Source: an uncultured Bacteriovoracaceae bacterium (GTDB lineage Bacteria; Bdellovibrionota; Bacteriovoracia; Bacteriovoracales; Bacteriovoracaceae). From it: a stretch of DNA of 64,000 nt. The position numbers and the translations under genes are program-made. The DNA lies in the NCBI GenBank assembly GCA_937952395.1, contig CALFYV010000090.1, positions 186,001 through 250,000 of the forward strand, in the 5' to 3' direction. Of this stretch, positions 33,825-40,773 are shown piece after piece (positions within the stretch are counted from its first letter, which is position 1; each line of letters opens with the position of its first letter). The notes beneath the pieces were generated by a model, which searched no databases, was not told the origin of the DNA, and saw only the letters and a list, made by a program, of their open reading frames with translations.

Positions 33825-33913
33825 AAGGAAAATGAAAACCATGTTAGCCAAACGCTTGAAACCTTAGTGCCTCTCTGCTGCCGAGCGAAGGATGCGGAGA
33901 GCAATAAACATTT

Positions 33914-33988
33914 GCCTCCGTAGCTCAGTCAGGCCAGAGCTTCCGGCTTTTAACCGGAGAGTCGAGGGTTCAAATCCTTCCGGGGGCA
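33914..33988 (+). tRNA. tRNA-Lys(TTT)
   Basis: Acceptor GCCTCCG/CGGGGGC with A73, anticodon stem TCCGG/CCGGA, loop CTTTTAA, canonical TTCAAAT T loop. Confidence 0.92.
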
Positions 33989-33992
33989 CTAA

Positions 33993-34066
33993 GGAGTCGT
34001 CGTATAGCGGGCTATTACATCGGACTTTTAATCCGAAAAACGTGGGTTCGAATCCCTCCGACTCTA
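33993..34066 (+). tRNA. tRNA-Lys(TTT), second copy
   Basis: Acceptor GGAGTCG/CGACTCT, anticodon stem TCGGA/TCCGA with loop CTTTTAA, T loop TTCGAAT. It differs throughout from the copy at 33914, so it is not a recent duplicate. Confidence 0.9.
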
Positions 34067-34080
34067 CTTTAAGGAATAAT

Positions 34081-34215
34081 ATGAAACTAAAACCTTATAC
34101 AATAACTGGTGAATGTAATTGTGAAGAAGATTTGCGTGTTAATTGGAGGTTAAATAGCAATTATCACCGAAAAACAGCAGATCAATCTTGGAAAAAATTT
34201 ACTGAACCAGATTGA
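34081..34215 (+). CDS. Hypothetical small protein (44 aa)
   Basis: 44 residues with an ECNCEED motif near the N terminus. A ribosome site (AAGGAA) lies between the tRNA-Lys gene and the ATG. No family is recognised. Confidence 0.45.
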   Translation: MKLKPYTITGECNCEEDLRVNWRLNSNYHRKTADQSWKKFTEPD

Positions 34216-34247
34216 AACGAGATTTGAGAAAGGGATTTGTAATTTAT

Positions 34248-34320
34248 GGGACCGAAGCTTTATCTAGATGAGCACGAGCCTCTTAAGCTCGGGAATCCGG
34301 GGCAGTGCCGGGCGGTCCTA
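34248..34320 (+). tRNA. tRNA-Lys(CTT), unusual T loop
   Basis: Acceptor GGGACCG/CGGTCCT, anticodon stem CGAGC/GCTCG with loop CTCTTAA. The T arm is CCGG-GGCAGTG-CCGG: the T loop lacks the conserved TTC, so normal tertiary contacts would be absent. Confidence 0.7.
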
Positions 34321-34331
34321 CTTTTATTTAT

Positions 34332-34407
34332 GGTGTTCATGGTGTAGTGGCTTCTGCATATCTCCCTGTGAAGGAGAGGGTGCCGGATCGTAACCGGCTG
34401 AACACCC
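34332..34407 (+). tRNA. tRNA-His(GTG)
   Basis: Acceptor GGTGTTC/GAACACC with C73 as in His tRNAs, anticodon stem TCTCC/GGAGA with loop CTGTGAA. The T loop is ATCGTAA rather than TTCRANY. Confidence 0.87.
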
Positions 34408-34409
34408 CT

Positions 34410-34492
34410 TGATAAATAATTAGTGTAATGGTAGCAAACTGACAAGTTGTGTCGGTGGAGCGGTTCGATTCCGCATTATTTATCATTTGATA
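34410..34492 (+). tRNA. tRNA-like, probable Asn(GTT), atypical
   Basis: The ends GATAAATAAT and ATTATTTATC pair over 10 bp, longer than a 7-bp acceptor stem. Anticodon stem CTGAC/GTCGG encloses AAGTTGT: GTT in anticodon position but A instead of U at 33. The T arm GCGG-TTCGATT-CCGC is normal. Identity uncertain. Confidence 0.5.
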
Positions 34493-34657
34493 AATCGACT
34501 GGATCATTTGATTCCGGTTGGCAGGTTGGTTTCAACTTGCGTTATTTATCATTTTGATCTTTGACAACTTAACGATACACACTGCTCGATTCCGTAAGGG
34601 CATACGGGTGTGTAGTTCTGCGCTCGCAGGGGCCAGCGTAGGATTTATCGAGTTTCT

Positions 34658-34729
34658 AGGACTGTAGCTCAGCGGCAGAGCGTTTCTCTGATAAAGAAAA
34701 GGTCGAAAGTTCAACTCTTTCCAGTCCTA
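34658..34729 (+). tRNA. tRNA-Ile(GAT)
   Basis: Acceptor AGGACTG/CAGTCCT, anticodon stem TTTCT/AGAAA with loop CTGATAA, T loop TTCAACT. A related copy with identical acceptor lies at 39398. Confidence 0.9.
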
Positions 34730-34806
34730 CCTCGTGGTTTATCGCTTCAGTTCCACAAATCAAAAAATTTAAAGCCGTTTGCCGATTTCGTAAAAATCGG
34801 ATTTAT

Positions 34807-34894
34807 TCCGGTGGGGGTACTGTTGGTAGTATCATCTGCCTGTTAAGCAGAAATGGGTTTTCGCCCTACACTGGTTCGATCCCAGTCGCCGGAG
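34807..34894 (+). tRNA. tRNA-Asn(GTT) with extended variable arm
   Basis: Acceptor TCCGGTG/CGCCGGA with G73, anticodon stem TCTGC/GCAGA with loop CTGTTAA, T arm ACTGG-TTCGATC-CCAGT. The variable region is 18 nt with a GGG-TTTTCG-CCC hairpin, class-II length on a tRNA whose anticodon is not Ser, Leu or Tyr. Confidence 0.85.
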
Positions 34895-34901
34895 CTTTTA
34901 C

Positions 34902-34914
34902 TATATATAACATG
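34902..34914 (+). promoter_or_regulatory. TATATA-N4-ATG start element (glycosyltransferase)
   Basis: TATATA at 34902-34907, four bases, ATG at 34912. No Shine-Dalgarno. Confidence 0.6.
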
Positions 34915-35640
34915 GAAAAAATAGCATGTTTAACGCCGACCTACAATCGCTATCCTGAAAACGGATGGATGCTGGAAGAGTGTGTTGAGAGCTTTTTAAG
35001 ACAGGATTATCAAAACAAAGAATTGTTAATTTGCAATGATACTCCTGGACAATTACTAAAGTTTAGCCACCCTCAAGTAAAGATATTTAATTTATCTAAA
35101 CGTTTTGAAAACGTAGGACAAAAAATTGTCTTTATGATGGAACACACAGATGCCAATATCTTCGCTCGAATGGATGACGATGATTGTTATTTGCCTTGGC
35201 ATTTAACTCAAGCTATGAAGAATATGGGTGAAAGCTTAGAATGGCACCCAGATTCACACCTGCTTTTTAGAAATGGAAAGGCCACTTTGTCTCACAACAA
35301 TGGCAATTCTCATGTTTCTGGTATCTTCAGAAGAGAGGTTGTGAGTAAAATAGGCGGATATCCAGGAGAACCGCCCGGAAGGGAAGATAAAATATTCAAT
35401 GAACTTTTGATTCAAAATGGAATTGAACATAAAAAACATTTTCTTACAAAGGAAAATGTAAGCCATGTATATAAGTGGTATGATGGCGGTCGTCATCTTT
35501 CCAACAGGAAAAGAAATCAAAGTAGAAAAGAACGATGGAATGAGATTGGATTATTGCCAATTCAATCTGGAGAATTTGAAATTAATCCACATTGGAAACA
35601 AAATTACGTTAAGCTGACAAAACGAGTGAAAATGTTATGA
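34912..35640 (+). CDS. Glycosyltransferase, family 2-like (GT-A fold)
   Basis: 242 residues. The N-terminal ACLTPTYNRYP, ESFLRQDYQNKELLICNDT and FARMDDDDCYLPWHL segments follow the GT2 pattern; the acidic DDDD run is the metal/nucleotide-sugar DxD site. There is no membrane segment. It would transfer a sugar from a nucleotide donor to an unknown acceptor: DNA, virion protein or host surface. ATGA overlap couples it to the zinc-ribbon gene downstream, and the TATATA-N4 element stands in place of a ribosome site. Confidence 0.8.
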   Translation: MEKIACLTPTYNRYPENGWMLEECVESFLRQDYQNKELLICNDTPGQLLKFSHPQVKIFNLSKRFENVGQKIVFMMEHTDANIFARMDDDDCYLPWHLTQAMKNMGESLEWHPDSHLLFRNGKATLSHNNGNSHVSGIFRREVVSKIGGYPGEPPGREDKIFNELLIQNGIEHKKHFLTKENVSHVYKWYDGGRHLSNRKRNQSRKERWNEIGLLPIQSGEFEINPHWKQNYVKLTKRVKML

Positions 35641-36107
35641 TTTGTGATATTTGTGGCAAAACAGACAGTAAGATGACTGGCGAAAGTGGCCATGCTGGTC
35701 CTGTGGATTTTTATGTTGAATATTGTCTCTATCATACCAATGATGAAGTTATAGATTTATACGAAAAAATTTATGAACAAGGGACATTTGAGTGTGTTAA
35801 TTGTAATAAACGCATTAGCAAATTAAGTTCTGTGTGTTGTTATTGTGATCATTTATATGATAAAAAACAAATTTGTGTTTCTAAATGTATTGCTTGCAAT
35901 AAATGGATGACCAAAGGAGCCGGTCAGTGTCATCATTGTAAACATAATTACGATGTAGATTATTTAGTAAAATGTGTTAATTGCGGCAAACGAACTTATA
36001 AAGACTCTGAAAAATGTCTAATATGCAGTAATTCGATTGATAAAGTAAAAATGCATTGGTTTAAGCAAATTTTAATGCACCTTTGGCCGAGCGGCTTAGG
36101 CACCTGA
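35637..36107 (+). CDS. Multi-zinc-ribbon protein
   Basis: 156 residues with at least seven CxxC pairs (CDICGK, CVNCNK, CCYCDH, CIACNK, CHHCKH, CVNCGK, CLICSN), enough for three or four zinc ribbons. The N terminus also has a short His/Cys site. It starts in an ATGA overlap with the glycosyltransferase. The last ten codons and the stop lie inside the tRNA-Gly gene at 36077, so the stop codon falls in the tRNA anticodon arm. Probably a nucleic-acid or protein-binding scaffold. Confidence 0.7.
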   Translation: MICDICGKTDSKMTGESGHAGPVDFYVEYCLYHTNDEVIDLYEKIYEQGTFECVNCNKRISKLSSVCCYCDHLYDKKQICVSKCIACNKWMTKGAGQCHHCKHNYDVDYLVKCVNCGKRTYKDSEKCLICSNSIDKVKMHWFKQILMHLWPSGLGT

Positions 36108-36148
36108 TTTCCAATCAGGACAGACGAGTTCGATTCTCGTAAGGTGCT
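36077..36148 (+). tRNA. tRNA-Gly(TCC)
   Basis: Acceptor GCACCTT/AAGGTGC, anticodon stem CCTGA/TCAGG with loop TTTCCAA, T loop TTCGATT. It overlaps the 3' end of the zinc-ribbon gene. Confidence 0.9.
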
Positions 36149-36167
36149 CTTAAAAAGGAGAGAAAAC

Positions 36168-36395
36168 ATGCCAACAAAAGCAGATTGGATGGACTTTTTT
36201 GAAGTTATGATGTTTGTGTTGTTTTGCATTGTGTGTTGGCCTTTTATGCTTTTAACACTTCTCCCATTTAGTTTCTTTGAGAAGCGACCAAACTTCAAAG
36301 TATTTTGTGCTTATTCTACAGTGTTGCTTGGTTTAACGTCTTGGATTGTTGTTATAGTAATTTCAACGATGAATTATTGTGGGATATTTGGGTAA
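36168..36395 (+). CDS. Small two-pass membrane protein
   Basis: 75 residues from ATG 36168 (AAGGAG ribosome site). Two hydrophobic helices (FEVMMFVLFCIVCWPFMLLT and VLLGLTSWIVVIVISTM) around a basic loop. Its 3' end overlaps the convergent methyltransferase gene by 44 bases. No family is recognised. Confidence 0.6.
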   Translation: MPTKADWMDFFEVMMFVLFCIVCWPFMLLTLLPFSFFEKRPNFKVFCAYSTVLLGLTSWIVVIVISTMNYCGIFG

Positions 36396-36939
36396 TCCAT
36401 GATGAGTTAATTACTTCAAAGGTTTCAAACTGTTCTTGAACAGCTTTGACGACGCCATTCCATTTAGGAGTAAAATCGTGACCGGCCATGATTCCATTTG
36501 GTTTTATTTTTGGCAACCAATAAATGATATCGTTTTTAACTGAATCATAATCATGACCAGCATCTAGGAAAATAAAATCAATATGTTGTGGTGGAAACAT
36601 ACCAGCGACAACTGTAGATTCTCCTTGGATTGGGACTATAGAATCAAAAAGTGAAAGGCTTTGCAGATTGTTTTTGAATATTGGGAAAATATTAGACCAT
36701 TCTCCACAATATGTTTTCCAAATATCAACGCAAATAAAATGAATTTGTTTTTTGCTTTCTTTGATTCTGGAAGCCATGTAAGCGGTAGATTTACCTTCCC
36801 AGCAACCGACTTCAACGAATGTAGAGCCATTGGGGAAGTGATCAACCGCAAAATCATAAATATTTGCAAAATCAAACCATCCTTTAATGTTTGGGATGGG
36901 TGACTGAGGTTTGTTTGAAATTAGTTCACGAAAATTCAT
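36352..36939 (-). CDS. Class I SAM-dependent methyltransferase
   Basis: 195 residues. The SAM-binding motif is FVEVGCWEGKSTAYMA; the acidic motif II is FICVDIWKTYCGEW; IDFIFLDAGHDYDSVKNDI and NGIMAGHDF match Methyltransf_24-type enzymes, which act on sugars, small molecules or catechols. One of few minus-strand genes in the tRNA block. Its ATG is preceded on its own strand by TATATA-N4. It may modify the product of the neighbouring glycosyltransferases; that is inference. Confidence 0.8.
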   Translation of the reverse strand: MNFRELISNKPQSPIPNIKGWFDFANIYDFAVDHFPNGSTFVEVGCWEGKSTAYMASRIKESKKQIHFICVDIWKTYCGEWSNIFPIFKNNLQSLSLFDSIVPIQGESTVVAGMFPPQHIDFIFLDAGHDYDSVKNDIIYWLPKIKPNGIMAGHDFTPKWNGVVKAVQEQFETFEVINSSWITQISHNNSSLKLL

Positions 36940-36949
36940 AAATTATATA
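36937..36949 (-). promoter_or_regulatory. TATATA-N4-ATG start element (methyltransferase)
   Basis: On the minus strand TATATA (36944-36949 complement), four bases, then ATG (36939-36937). The same rule on the opposite strand supports a real signal. Confidence 0.6.
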
Positions 36950-36953
36950 GTTT

Positions 36954-37032
36954 AGCAACGTAGTCTAATCGGATATGGCGTTCGGCAACTCTGCAAAAGT
37001 TGTGGCAAGCAGTTCGAATCTGCACGTTGCTT
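36954..37032 (+). tRNA. tRNA-Cys(GCA)
   Basis: Acceptor AGCAACG/CGTTGCT, anticodon stem CAACT/AGTTG with loop CTGCAAA, T loop TTCGAAT. Short variable loop, unlike the second tRNA-Cys at 47972. Confidence 0.88.
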
Positions 37033-37036
37033 TTAT

Positions 37037-37107
37037 TGCCCGCTAGTGTAACGGCAGCACGAATCGCTTTGAACGATTTAGTCCACGTTCGAATCGTGGG
37101 TGGGCAG
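37037..37107 (+). tRNA. tRNA-Gln(TTG)
   Basis: Acceptor TGCCCGC/GTGGGCA, anticodon stem AATCG/CGATT with loop CTTTGAA, T arm CCACG-TTCGAAT-CGTGG. Confidence 0.9.
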
Positions 37108-37116
37108 CTTAATTAT

Positions 37117-37190
37117 TCCGGGGTGCTGTGTTGGTACGGCAGTTTGTTTTTGAAACAAATTTTTCAAAGGTTCGATTCCTTTCCCCGGAA
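37117..37190 (+). tRNA. tRNA-Gln(TTG), second copy
   Basis: Acceptor TCCGGGG/CCCCGGA, anticodon stem TTTGT/ACAAA with loop TTTTGAA, T arm AAAGG-TTCGATT-CCTTT. A stray T-arm-like GCAG-TTCGATT-CTGC follows at about 37197-37211, probably a tRNA remnant. Confidence 0.88.
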
Positions 37191-37248
37191 CTTATGCAGT
37201 TCGATTCTGCTCGTTTGTACGTTGCCAGTGCGTTAATCTGGCAATTAA

Positions 37249-37321
37249 GCTATCGAGGCCAAAGTGGTGCGGCGCTTGCATGGTAAGCAAGTAATAGTGG
37301 GTTCAACTCCCACCGATAGCT
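37249..37321 (+). tRNA. tRNA-Thr(GGT)
   Basis: Acceptor GCTATCG/CGATAGC, D stem GCC/GGC, anticodon stem CTTGC/GCAAG with loop ATGGTAA, T loop TTCAACT. Confidence 0.88.
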
Positions 37322-37327
37322 CTTTAT

Positions 37328-37399
37328 AACTCGTGAGTGTGATGGATAGCACGACAGCTTGCGAAGCTGTAAGAAAAGGTTCAAATCCTTTACGGGTTG
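37328..37399 (+). tRNA. tRNA-Arg(GCG)
   Basis: Acceptor AACTCGT/ACGGGTT, anticodon stem ACAGC/GCTGT with loop TTGCGAA, T arm AAAGG-TTCAAAT-CCTTT. Confidence 0.88.
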
Positions 37400-37404
37400 C
37401 TCTA

Positions 37405-37478
37405 TGCCCGGTGAGTGTGATGGATAGCACGGTTGACTTCGAATCAACAAGAAGAGGCTCGAATCCTCTACTGGGTAC
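37405..37478 (+). tRNA. tRNA-Arg(TCG)
   Basis: Acceptor TGCCCGG/CTGGGTA, anticodon stem GTTGA/TCAAC with loop CTTCGAA. The T loop is CTCGAAT (C at 54). Confidence 0.88.
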
Positions 37479-37547
37479 TTATGCCGCCATGTGCTAGCTT
37501 AATCGGTGAAAAACCGAGTGGCGGTTCCAAACATGCCATGAAATGCT

Positions 37548-37560
37548 TATATATTCCATG
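37548..37560 (+). promoter_or_regulatory. TATATA-N4-ATG start element
   Basis: TATATA at 37548-37553, four bases, ATG 37558. It supports ATG 37558 over the upstream in-frame start at 37543. Confidence 0.6.
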
Positions 37561-38400
37561 GAAATAAATTTCAAAGAATGGTTATTGGCAGAAATGCCAA
37601 TTAATAAGTTTGAATTGCTTGGCAAGTGGGGTCCAAATGATCGTCCACGAGGCTACAATCGTCAAGATATTGGAATTCTAACCAATCCCAAAGCAGTTGA
37701 TAAAATTCATCGTCAATGGTCAAACACCAAGCAAAAATTTGATTTATATTTTTTAAGAGCACCTAAAGCTAAAAATTATCGAGAAATAGGGGAAGTGTCT
37801 CCTGAATGGGTTAAGGAAAATTTAGACATTGATATACAACCCAACCCAGAAACCATTACTATTATTTTTACTCAAAACACAGGTGCTGAAAAAGTCCCTA
37901 TGACTGGTTGGATTATAGCTCATCGAATAGGACATGCGCTTTACATGAATCGTGCTGAAGGATATTCTAATGGTCCTTTAATGGGATTTTTCCAAAAAGT
38001 TCAAAGAGACTTTAAACAAATGACACAAAGATTATTTGGAAGCACACCAGATCAATATGGCCAATACTCCAGATATCAAGCAACGCCCGCTCATTTAGCG
38101 ATGGCTGTAGGCACTATGAAGTCTGCTAAAGATAGAAAGCTATTTAGATTTAGTGAATTTGCCCATGAATTATTTGCTCAATACCTCATTACAGGCAAGA
38201 TAAAGTTCAATCCATTACCTAGAAACATTCTTATGAGAAACCATATGGCTTGGGGACATCATGCTCCTCAAACTCGTTGGATTAGAGATGAAGAATCTTA
38301 TGAGCATGTGTCTAATCGTTTAGAAGAATTAGAATATGAATATGAGTATGAATTAGATTATATTCTCGAAGGCTTAGAAGGTTCCATTTTTGTAATGTAA
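37558..38400 (+). CDS. Metallopeptidase-like protein with HRIGH in place of HExxH
   Basis: 280 residues. TGWIIAHRIGHALYM aligns with the zincin helix, but the catalytic Glu of HExxH is Arg. A later FSEFAHELFAQYLITGK helix could supply Glu and His ligands. Acidic repeats (EYEYEYEL) end the protein. It may be an inactive zincin or a variant that binds metal only. It opens with a TATATA-N4 element and no ribosome site. Protein-level relatives were not identified. Confidence 0.55.
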   Translation: MEINFKEWLLAEMPINKFELLGKWGPNDRPRGYNRQDIGILTNPKAVDKIHRQWSNTKQKFDLYFLRAPKAKNYREIGEVSPEWVKENLDIDIQPNPETITIIFTQNTGAEKVPMTGWIIAHRIGHALYMNRAEGYSNGPLMGFFQKVQRDFKQMTQRLFGSTPDQYGQYSRYQATPAHLAMAVGTMKSAKDRKLFRFSEFAHELFAQYLITGKIKFNPLPRNILMRNHMAWGHHAPQTRWIRDEESYEHVSNRLEELEYEYEYELDYILEGLEGSIFVM

Positions 38401-38409
38401 GGGGCAATC

Positions 38410-38712
38410 ATGCTTCCTAAAGAAAGAAATGTTTGGGTTCTTTGCAATTACGCTGAAACAAAACCAGATGGCTCTCGCACTCGAACTTATCAAGTTTTAA
38501 GAGGCAGTTTTATTGAATCATTGGCCATGTTGTGGAAAATATTTTCCCCACCCGAAGATTTTATTTTTGAAATTATTGAGATCGGATTGTCAGAGGACAT
38601 TGAACGTCGTGGAGCTTCAATGAATGAAATTTGTGTTGCAATTAACAGAGAAGATGGTTCTATGGTTGGTGAAATGGAATATTGGGGAGAAGAAAAAGAA
38701 CTTAAATTCTAG
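38410..38712 (+). CDS. Hypothetical protein
   Basis: 100 residues, soluble (VWVLCNYAETKPDGSRTRTY, then FEIIEIGLSEDIERRG). AAGGGG lies before the ATG. The stop touches the following tRNA-like element. No family is recognised. Confidence 0.55.
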   Translation: MLPKERNVWVLCNYAETKPDGSRTRTYQVLRGSFIESLAMLWKIFSPPEDFIFEIIEIGLSEDIERRGASMNEICVAINREDGSMVGEMEYWGEEKELKF

Positions 38713-38776
38713 TCTCGTAGGTGTATGCATGGCGGTCTGCTTAACCGAAGGCGAGGTTCGAATCCTTAGCGAGGCA
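38712..38776 (+). tRNA. Short tRNA-like element, possible Ser(GCT)
   Basis: Acceptor GTCTCGT/GCGAGGC and a TTCGAAT T loop are clear. Anticodon stem CGGT/ACCG encloses CTGCTTA (GCT). Only 65 nt, with reduced D arm and no long variable arm, which real tRNA-Ser would need. Probably degenerate. Confidence 0.4.
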
Positions 38777-38778
38777 TT

Positions 38779-38844
38779 TTGCGATTCCATCCGGCTAGGC
38801 CGAGCCGTATAATTGAGGATAAACGGGATGCCCTCAAATCGCAA
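38779..38844 (+). promoter_or_regulatory. Three-way-junction leader RNA before the 2H gene
   Basis: TTGCGATT (38779-38786) pairs with AATCGCAA (38837-38844). Inside are a CGGCT/AGCCG hairpin and a TTGAGG/CCTCAA hairpin. It resembles a tRNA acceptor without a T loop, and ends 22 bases before the ATG at 38867. Confidence 0.5.
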
Positions 38845-38866
38845 TATTTTAAATAGGAGTATTAAA

Positions 38867-39256
38867 ATGGCTTTATTTCCTTCTCGTGGCCGACTCCACT
38901 ATGAGGGAAGAAAGCTTGTAGTGGAAGTTGATCAACAAATTGTAAATTTTTATCGAGCGTTAGTTCCAAAATATGTTCGATTAAATCCTCAAAAATATGC
39001 CGCTCACATTTCAGTAGTTAGAAAAGAAGATTTTGATCCTGCTAATTGGGGTCGGCACGAGGGCGAAATTGTGGATTTTGTTTATGAAAACAAAATTCAT
39101 CATGGTCAAGTATATTACTGGTTAAATGCATTCAGCAATCGGCTCGAAGAGATTCGTGTTGAATTGGAATTGCCAATTAACAGTGAATATATTAGACCGC
39201 CTGATAGTTATGAAAAAGTTTTTCACATTACTCTTGGTAATGTGAAAAATCTATAA
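38867..39256 (+). CDS. 2H phosphoesterase-like protein
   Basis: 129 residues from ATG 38867 (TAGGAG ribosome site). Two HxS/T motifs characteristic of 2H (LigT/CPDase) enzymes are present: AAHISVVRK near residue 47 and VFHITLGNV near the C terminus. 2H enzymes open 2',3'-cyclic phosphates or join RNA ends by 2'-5' linkage, acting in tRNA repair or splicing. The protein is short for the family. Its position inside the tRNA block and the RNA ligase at 807-2144 suggest an RNA end-healing role, which is inference. Confidence 0.65.
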   Translation: MALFPSRGRLHYEGRKLVVEVDQQIVNFYRALVPKYVRLNPQKYAAHISVVRKEDFDPANWGRHEGEIVDFVYENKIHHGQVYYWLNAFSNRLEEIRVELELPINSEYIRPPDSYEKVFHITLGNVKNL

Positions 39257-39277
39257 GTTCCAGACTCACGCATTTTT

Positions 39278-39353
39278 CCACCACCGTGACGGTCGGGTGA
39301 GACCTACTAGCTCTTATAAGGCGGGTGACAGGGTTCAACTCCCTGGCGGTGGA
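39278..39353 (+). tRNA. tRNA-like, possible Ile(TAT)
   Basis: Acceptor CCACCAC/GCGGTGG with one mismatch and a CAGGG-TTCAACT-CCCTG T arm. CTTATAA could be an anticodon loop (TAT), but the flanking stem TAGCT/GGCGG is weak and the D region is four bases too long. Confidence 0.5.
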
Positions 39354-39397
39354 TTTTTCAACCAAAACAAAAAACTGGGGGCAAAAACTGTATTTGC

Positions 39398-39469
39398 AGG
39401 ACTGTCGTTCAATGGCTAGGATATGATTCTGATAAGATCGTGATGAAGGTTCGATTCCTTCCAGTCCTA
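39398..39469 (+). tRNA. tRNA-Ile(GAT), second copy
   Basis: Acceptor AGGACTG/CAGTCCT identical to the copy at 34658. Anticodon stem TGATT/GATCG with two wobbles, loop CTGATAA, T loop TTCGATT. Confidence 0.85.
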
Positions 39470-39538
39470 AATGGATTTAATTGGTTTCCTTCCACAAAGG
39501 ATGCCAAAGATTTTTATGGTGTGTGGGCAAGGTATTTT

Positions 39539-39632
39539 GACTAGGTAGCTCAGTGGCAGAGCGGTTGGCTAGGAATCTGATAATTCCACAGAGTTAACCA
39601 ACTGGTCGTGGGTTCGAGTCCCACCCTGGTCT
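39539..39632 (+). tRNA. tRNA-Asn(GTT) with 22-nt anticodon-loop insertion
   Basis: Acceptor GACTAGG/CCTGGTC, standard TAGCTCAGTGGCAGAGC D arm, T arm GTGGG-TTCGAGT-CCCAC. Anticodon stem GTTGG/CCAAC encloses 29 nt. Removing 39571-39592 leaves CTGTTAA. If the intron is placed one base to the right, the anticodon would be ATT, still Asn. Confidence 0.85.
39571..39592 (+). other. Putative 22-nt tRNA mini-intron (Asn)
   Basis: Contains a perfect GGAAT-CTGATA-ATTCC hairpin. Ten bases lie between this helix and the 3' anticodon stem, as in the Met and Thr genes. Confidence 0.6.
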
Positions 39633-39655
39633 CTTAAAACAAGAGAGGTAAATCA

Positions 39656-39922
39656 ATGAAATGGTTTAAATTTTTCAAAAAGAAAAAACCAATTGTCAGA
39701 AGTTTATACTGGTGTAAACAACCAAGAGGTGATGGTTGGCATTACTGCATACTACAGTCTGATAGGAACAGAGTGTTGGAAATATTTAAGGTTGTAAATG
39801 GTAAATTTCGCTTTAATGATACTTACCATGATACATCACATTTTCCTAATTCTTGGTGGTATGGACCCATTGAAGTTCCTTCTCCTTTTTACCCGCCCAG
39901 TAGAGAGTTAAATGCGAGTTAA
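39656..39922 (+). CDS. Hypothetical protein
   Basis: 88 residues, basic N terminus (KWFKFFKKKKPIV) then aromatic-rich sequence. An AGAGG ribosome site lies upstream. Its end overlaps the next gene by 11 bases. Confidence 0.55.
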   Translation: MKWFKFFKKKKPIVRSLYWCKQPRGDGWHYCILQSDRNRVLEIFKVVNGKFRFNDTYHDTSHFPNSWWYGPIEVPSPFYPPSRELNAS

Positions 39923-40133
39923 TTGGAATCAAAAACAATCTGGGTTTCAAAAATGTTGGCTTTGGCAATATGGTGCTGGGCCGTTTGAAGTAATAGAAGT
40001 TAAAGATCAATTGTATCGCATTGCAACATTAACTTATCCAAAAGCAGCGTTTCACAATAAATGGCTTATTCGAGAAACTTTTTTGCAAGCTTTTGTTAGA
40101 TGGTTGAAACAATGGATATATAGTCAATATTAA
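39912..40133 (+). CDS. Hypothetical protein
   Basis: 73 residues with many Trp (five) and a YGAGPFEVIEVKDQLY segment suggesting a small beta barrel (SH3/KOW-like), not confirmed. It begins inside the end of the previous gene. Confidence 0.5.
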   Translation: MRVNWNQKQSGFQKCWLWQYGAGPFEVIEVKDQLYRIATLTYPKAAFHNKWLIRETFLQAFVRWLKQWIYSQY

Positions 40134-40170
40134 CAGCGAGACAATTTCTAAAGTATGGCACGAACATCCT

Positions 40171-40530
40171 TTGCCATATGATGCTCACTTAGATCATTTG
40201 ACTTGCAAAAAATGTAAAACTCTTTACGAGTCTGTGCCAATTGTTAATTACGAAGAGTGGTGTCCAAAATGCAATGTTAAATGGAAATATTTTCGTAGAA
40301 ATAAAAAAGAACGAGATGACTATGATTTAGTTTTGGAAAAGCGATTTGAAATTTATTGTAAATTGGCCAAAGAGTTATCTGGACAAGTTTTTGATTCCAA
40401 GGATAATCGACAAGCAAGCTTGGCTTTTAATGTAATATTACATGGTAAAAAAGTTTCAAGGATTAAAATAATATTACGTAAAATTTTAAGATTTTTGGGG
40501 AGTAGTGCGACCTTCCCGGTCAAACGGTAG
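40171..40530 (+). CDS. Zinc-ribbon protein, start uncertain
   Basis: About 119 residues from TTG 40171. A zinc ribbon (LTCKKCKTLY, then EWCPKCNVKW) precedes a basic C-terminal part. The frame stays open and protein-like upstream (ISKVWHEHPLPYDAH) to 40120 without an ATG, so a rare start codon or an upstream frameshift is possible. Confidence 0.5.
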   Translation: MPYDAHLDHLTCKKCKTLYESVPIVNYEEWCPKCNVKWKYFRRNKKERDDYDLVLEKRFEIYCKLAKELSGQVFDSKDNRQASLAFNVILHGKKVSRIKIILRKILRFLGSSATFPVKR

Positions 40531-40543
40531 GCTTTCCAGAAAT

Positions 40544-40615
40544 GCAGCATTAAGACAGAGGCTAGTCTACCTGCTTGCCATGCAGGAAACAGGGGTTCGA
40601 GTCCCCTATGCTGCA
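40544..40615 (+). tRNA. tRNA-Gly(GCC)
   Basis: Acceptor GCAGCAT/ATGCTGC, anticodon stem CCTGC/GCAGG with loop TTGCCAT, T loop TTCGAGT. Its 3' end overlaps the stop of the minus-strand gene at 40606. Confidence 0.9.
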
Positions 40616-40773
40616 CTTTCCCATTTTATCTTAAACATTTTATTCAACGCTTTAATTCTTTTCATTAAAGTTTTATCTTCTCTGTGTTGTTGGATAAATT
40701 CTCTCACCTCGGCAACATCTGTGCTGTGGTGTTTATGAAGCAAATTGACATACTGAAGAATAAGCGATTTCAT
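40606..40773 (-). CDS. Small minus-strand protein (55 aa)
   Basis: 55 residues (KSLILQYVNLLHKHHSTDVA start), helical and basic. A strong AAAGGAG ribosome site lies seven bases upstream of the ATG on the minus strand, which is the best evidence that it is real. Its stop lies in the tRNA-Gly(GCC) gene on the other strand. No family is recognised. Confidence 0.6.
   Translation of the reverse strand: MKSLILQYVNLLHKHHSTDVAEVREFIQQHREDKTLMKRIKALNKMFKIKWESAA

Noticed and set aside
34493..34551. Possible extra tRNA bounded by GATAAAT and ATTTATC
   Set aside because: Only about 60 nt, no anticodon arm or TTC loop. It may be a remnant of the element at 34410.
37479..37557. GCCGCC/GGCGG pairing after tRNA-Arg(TCG) that looked like another tRNA
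   Set aside because: No T arm and no readable anticodon loop.
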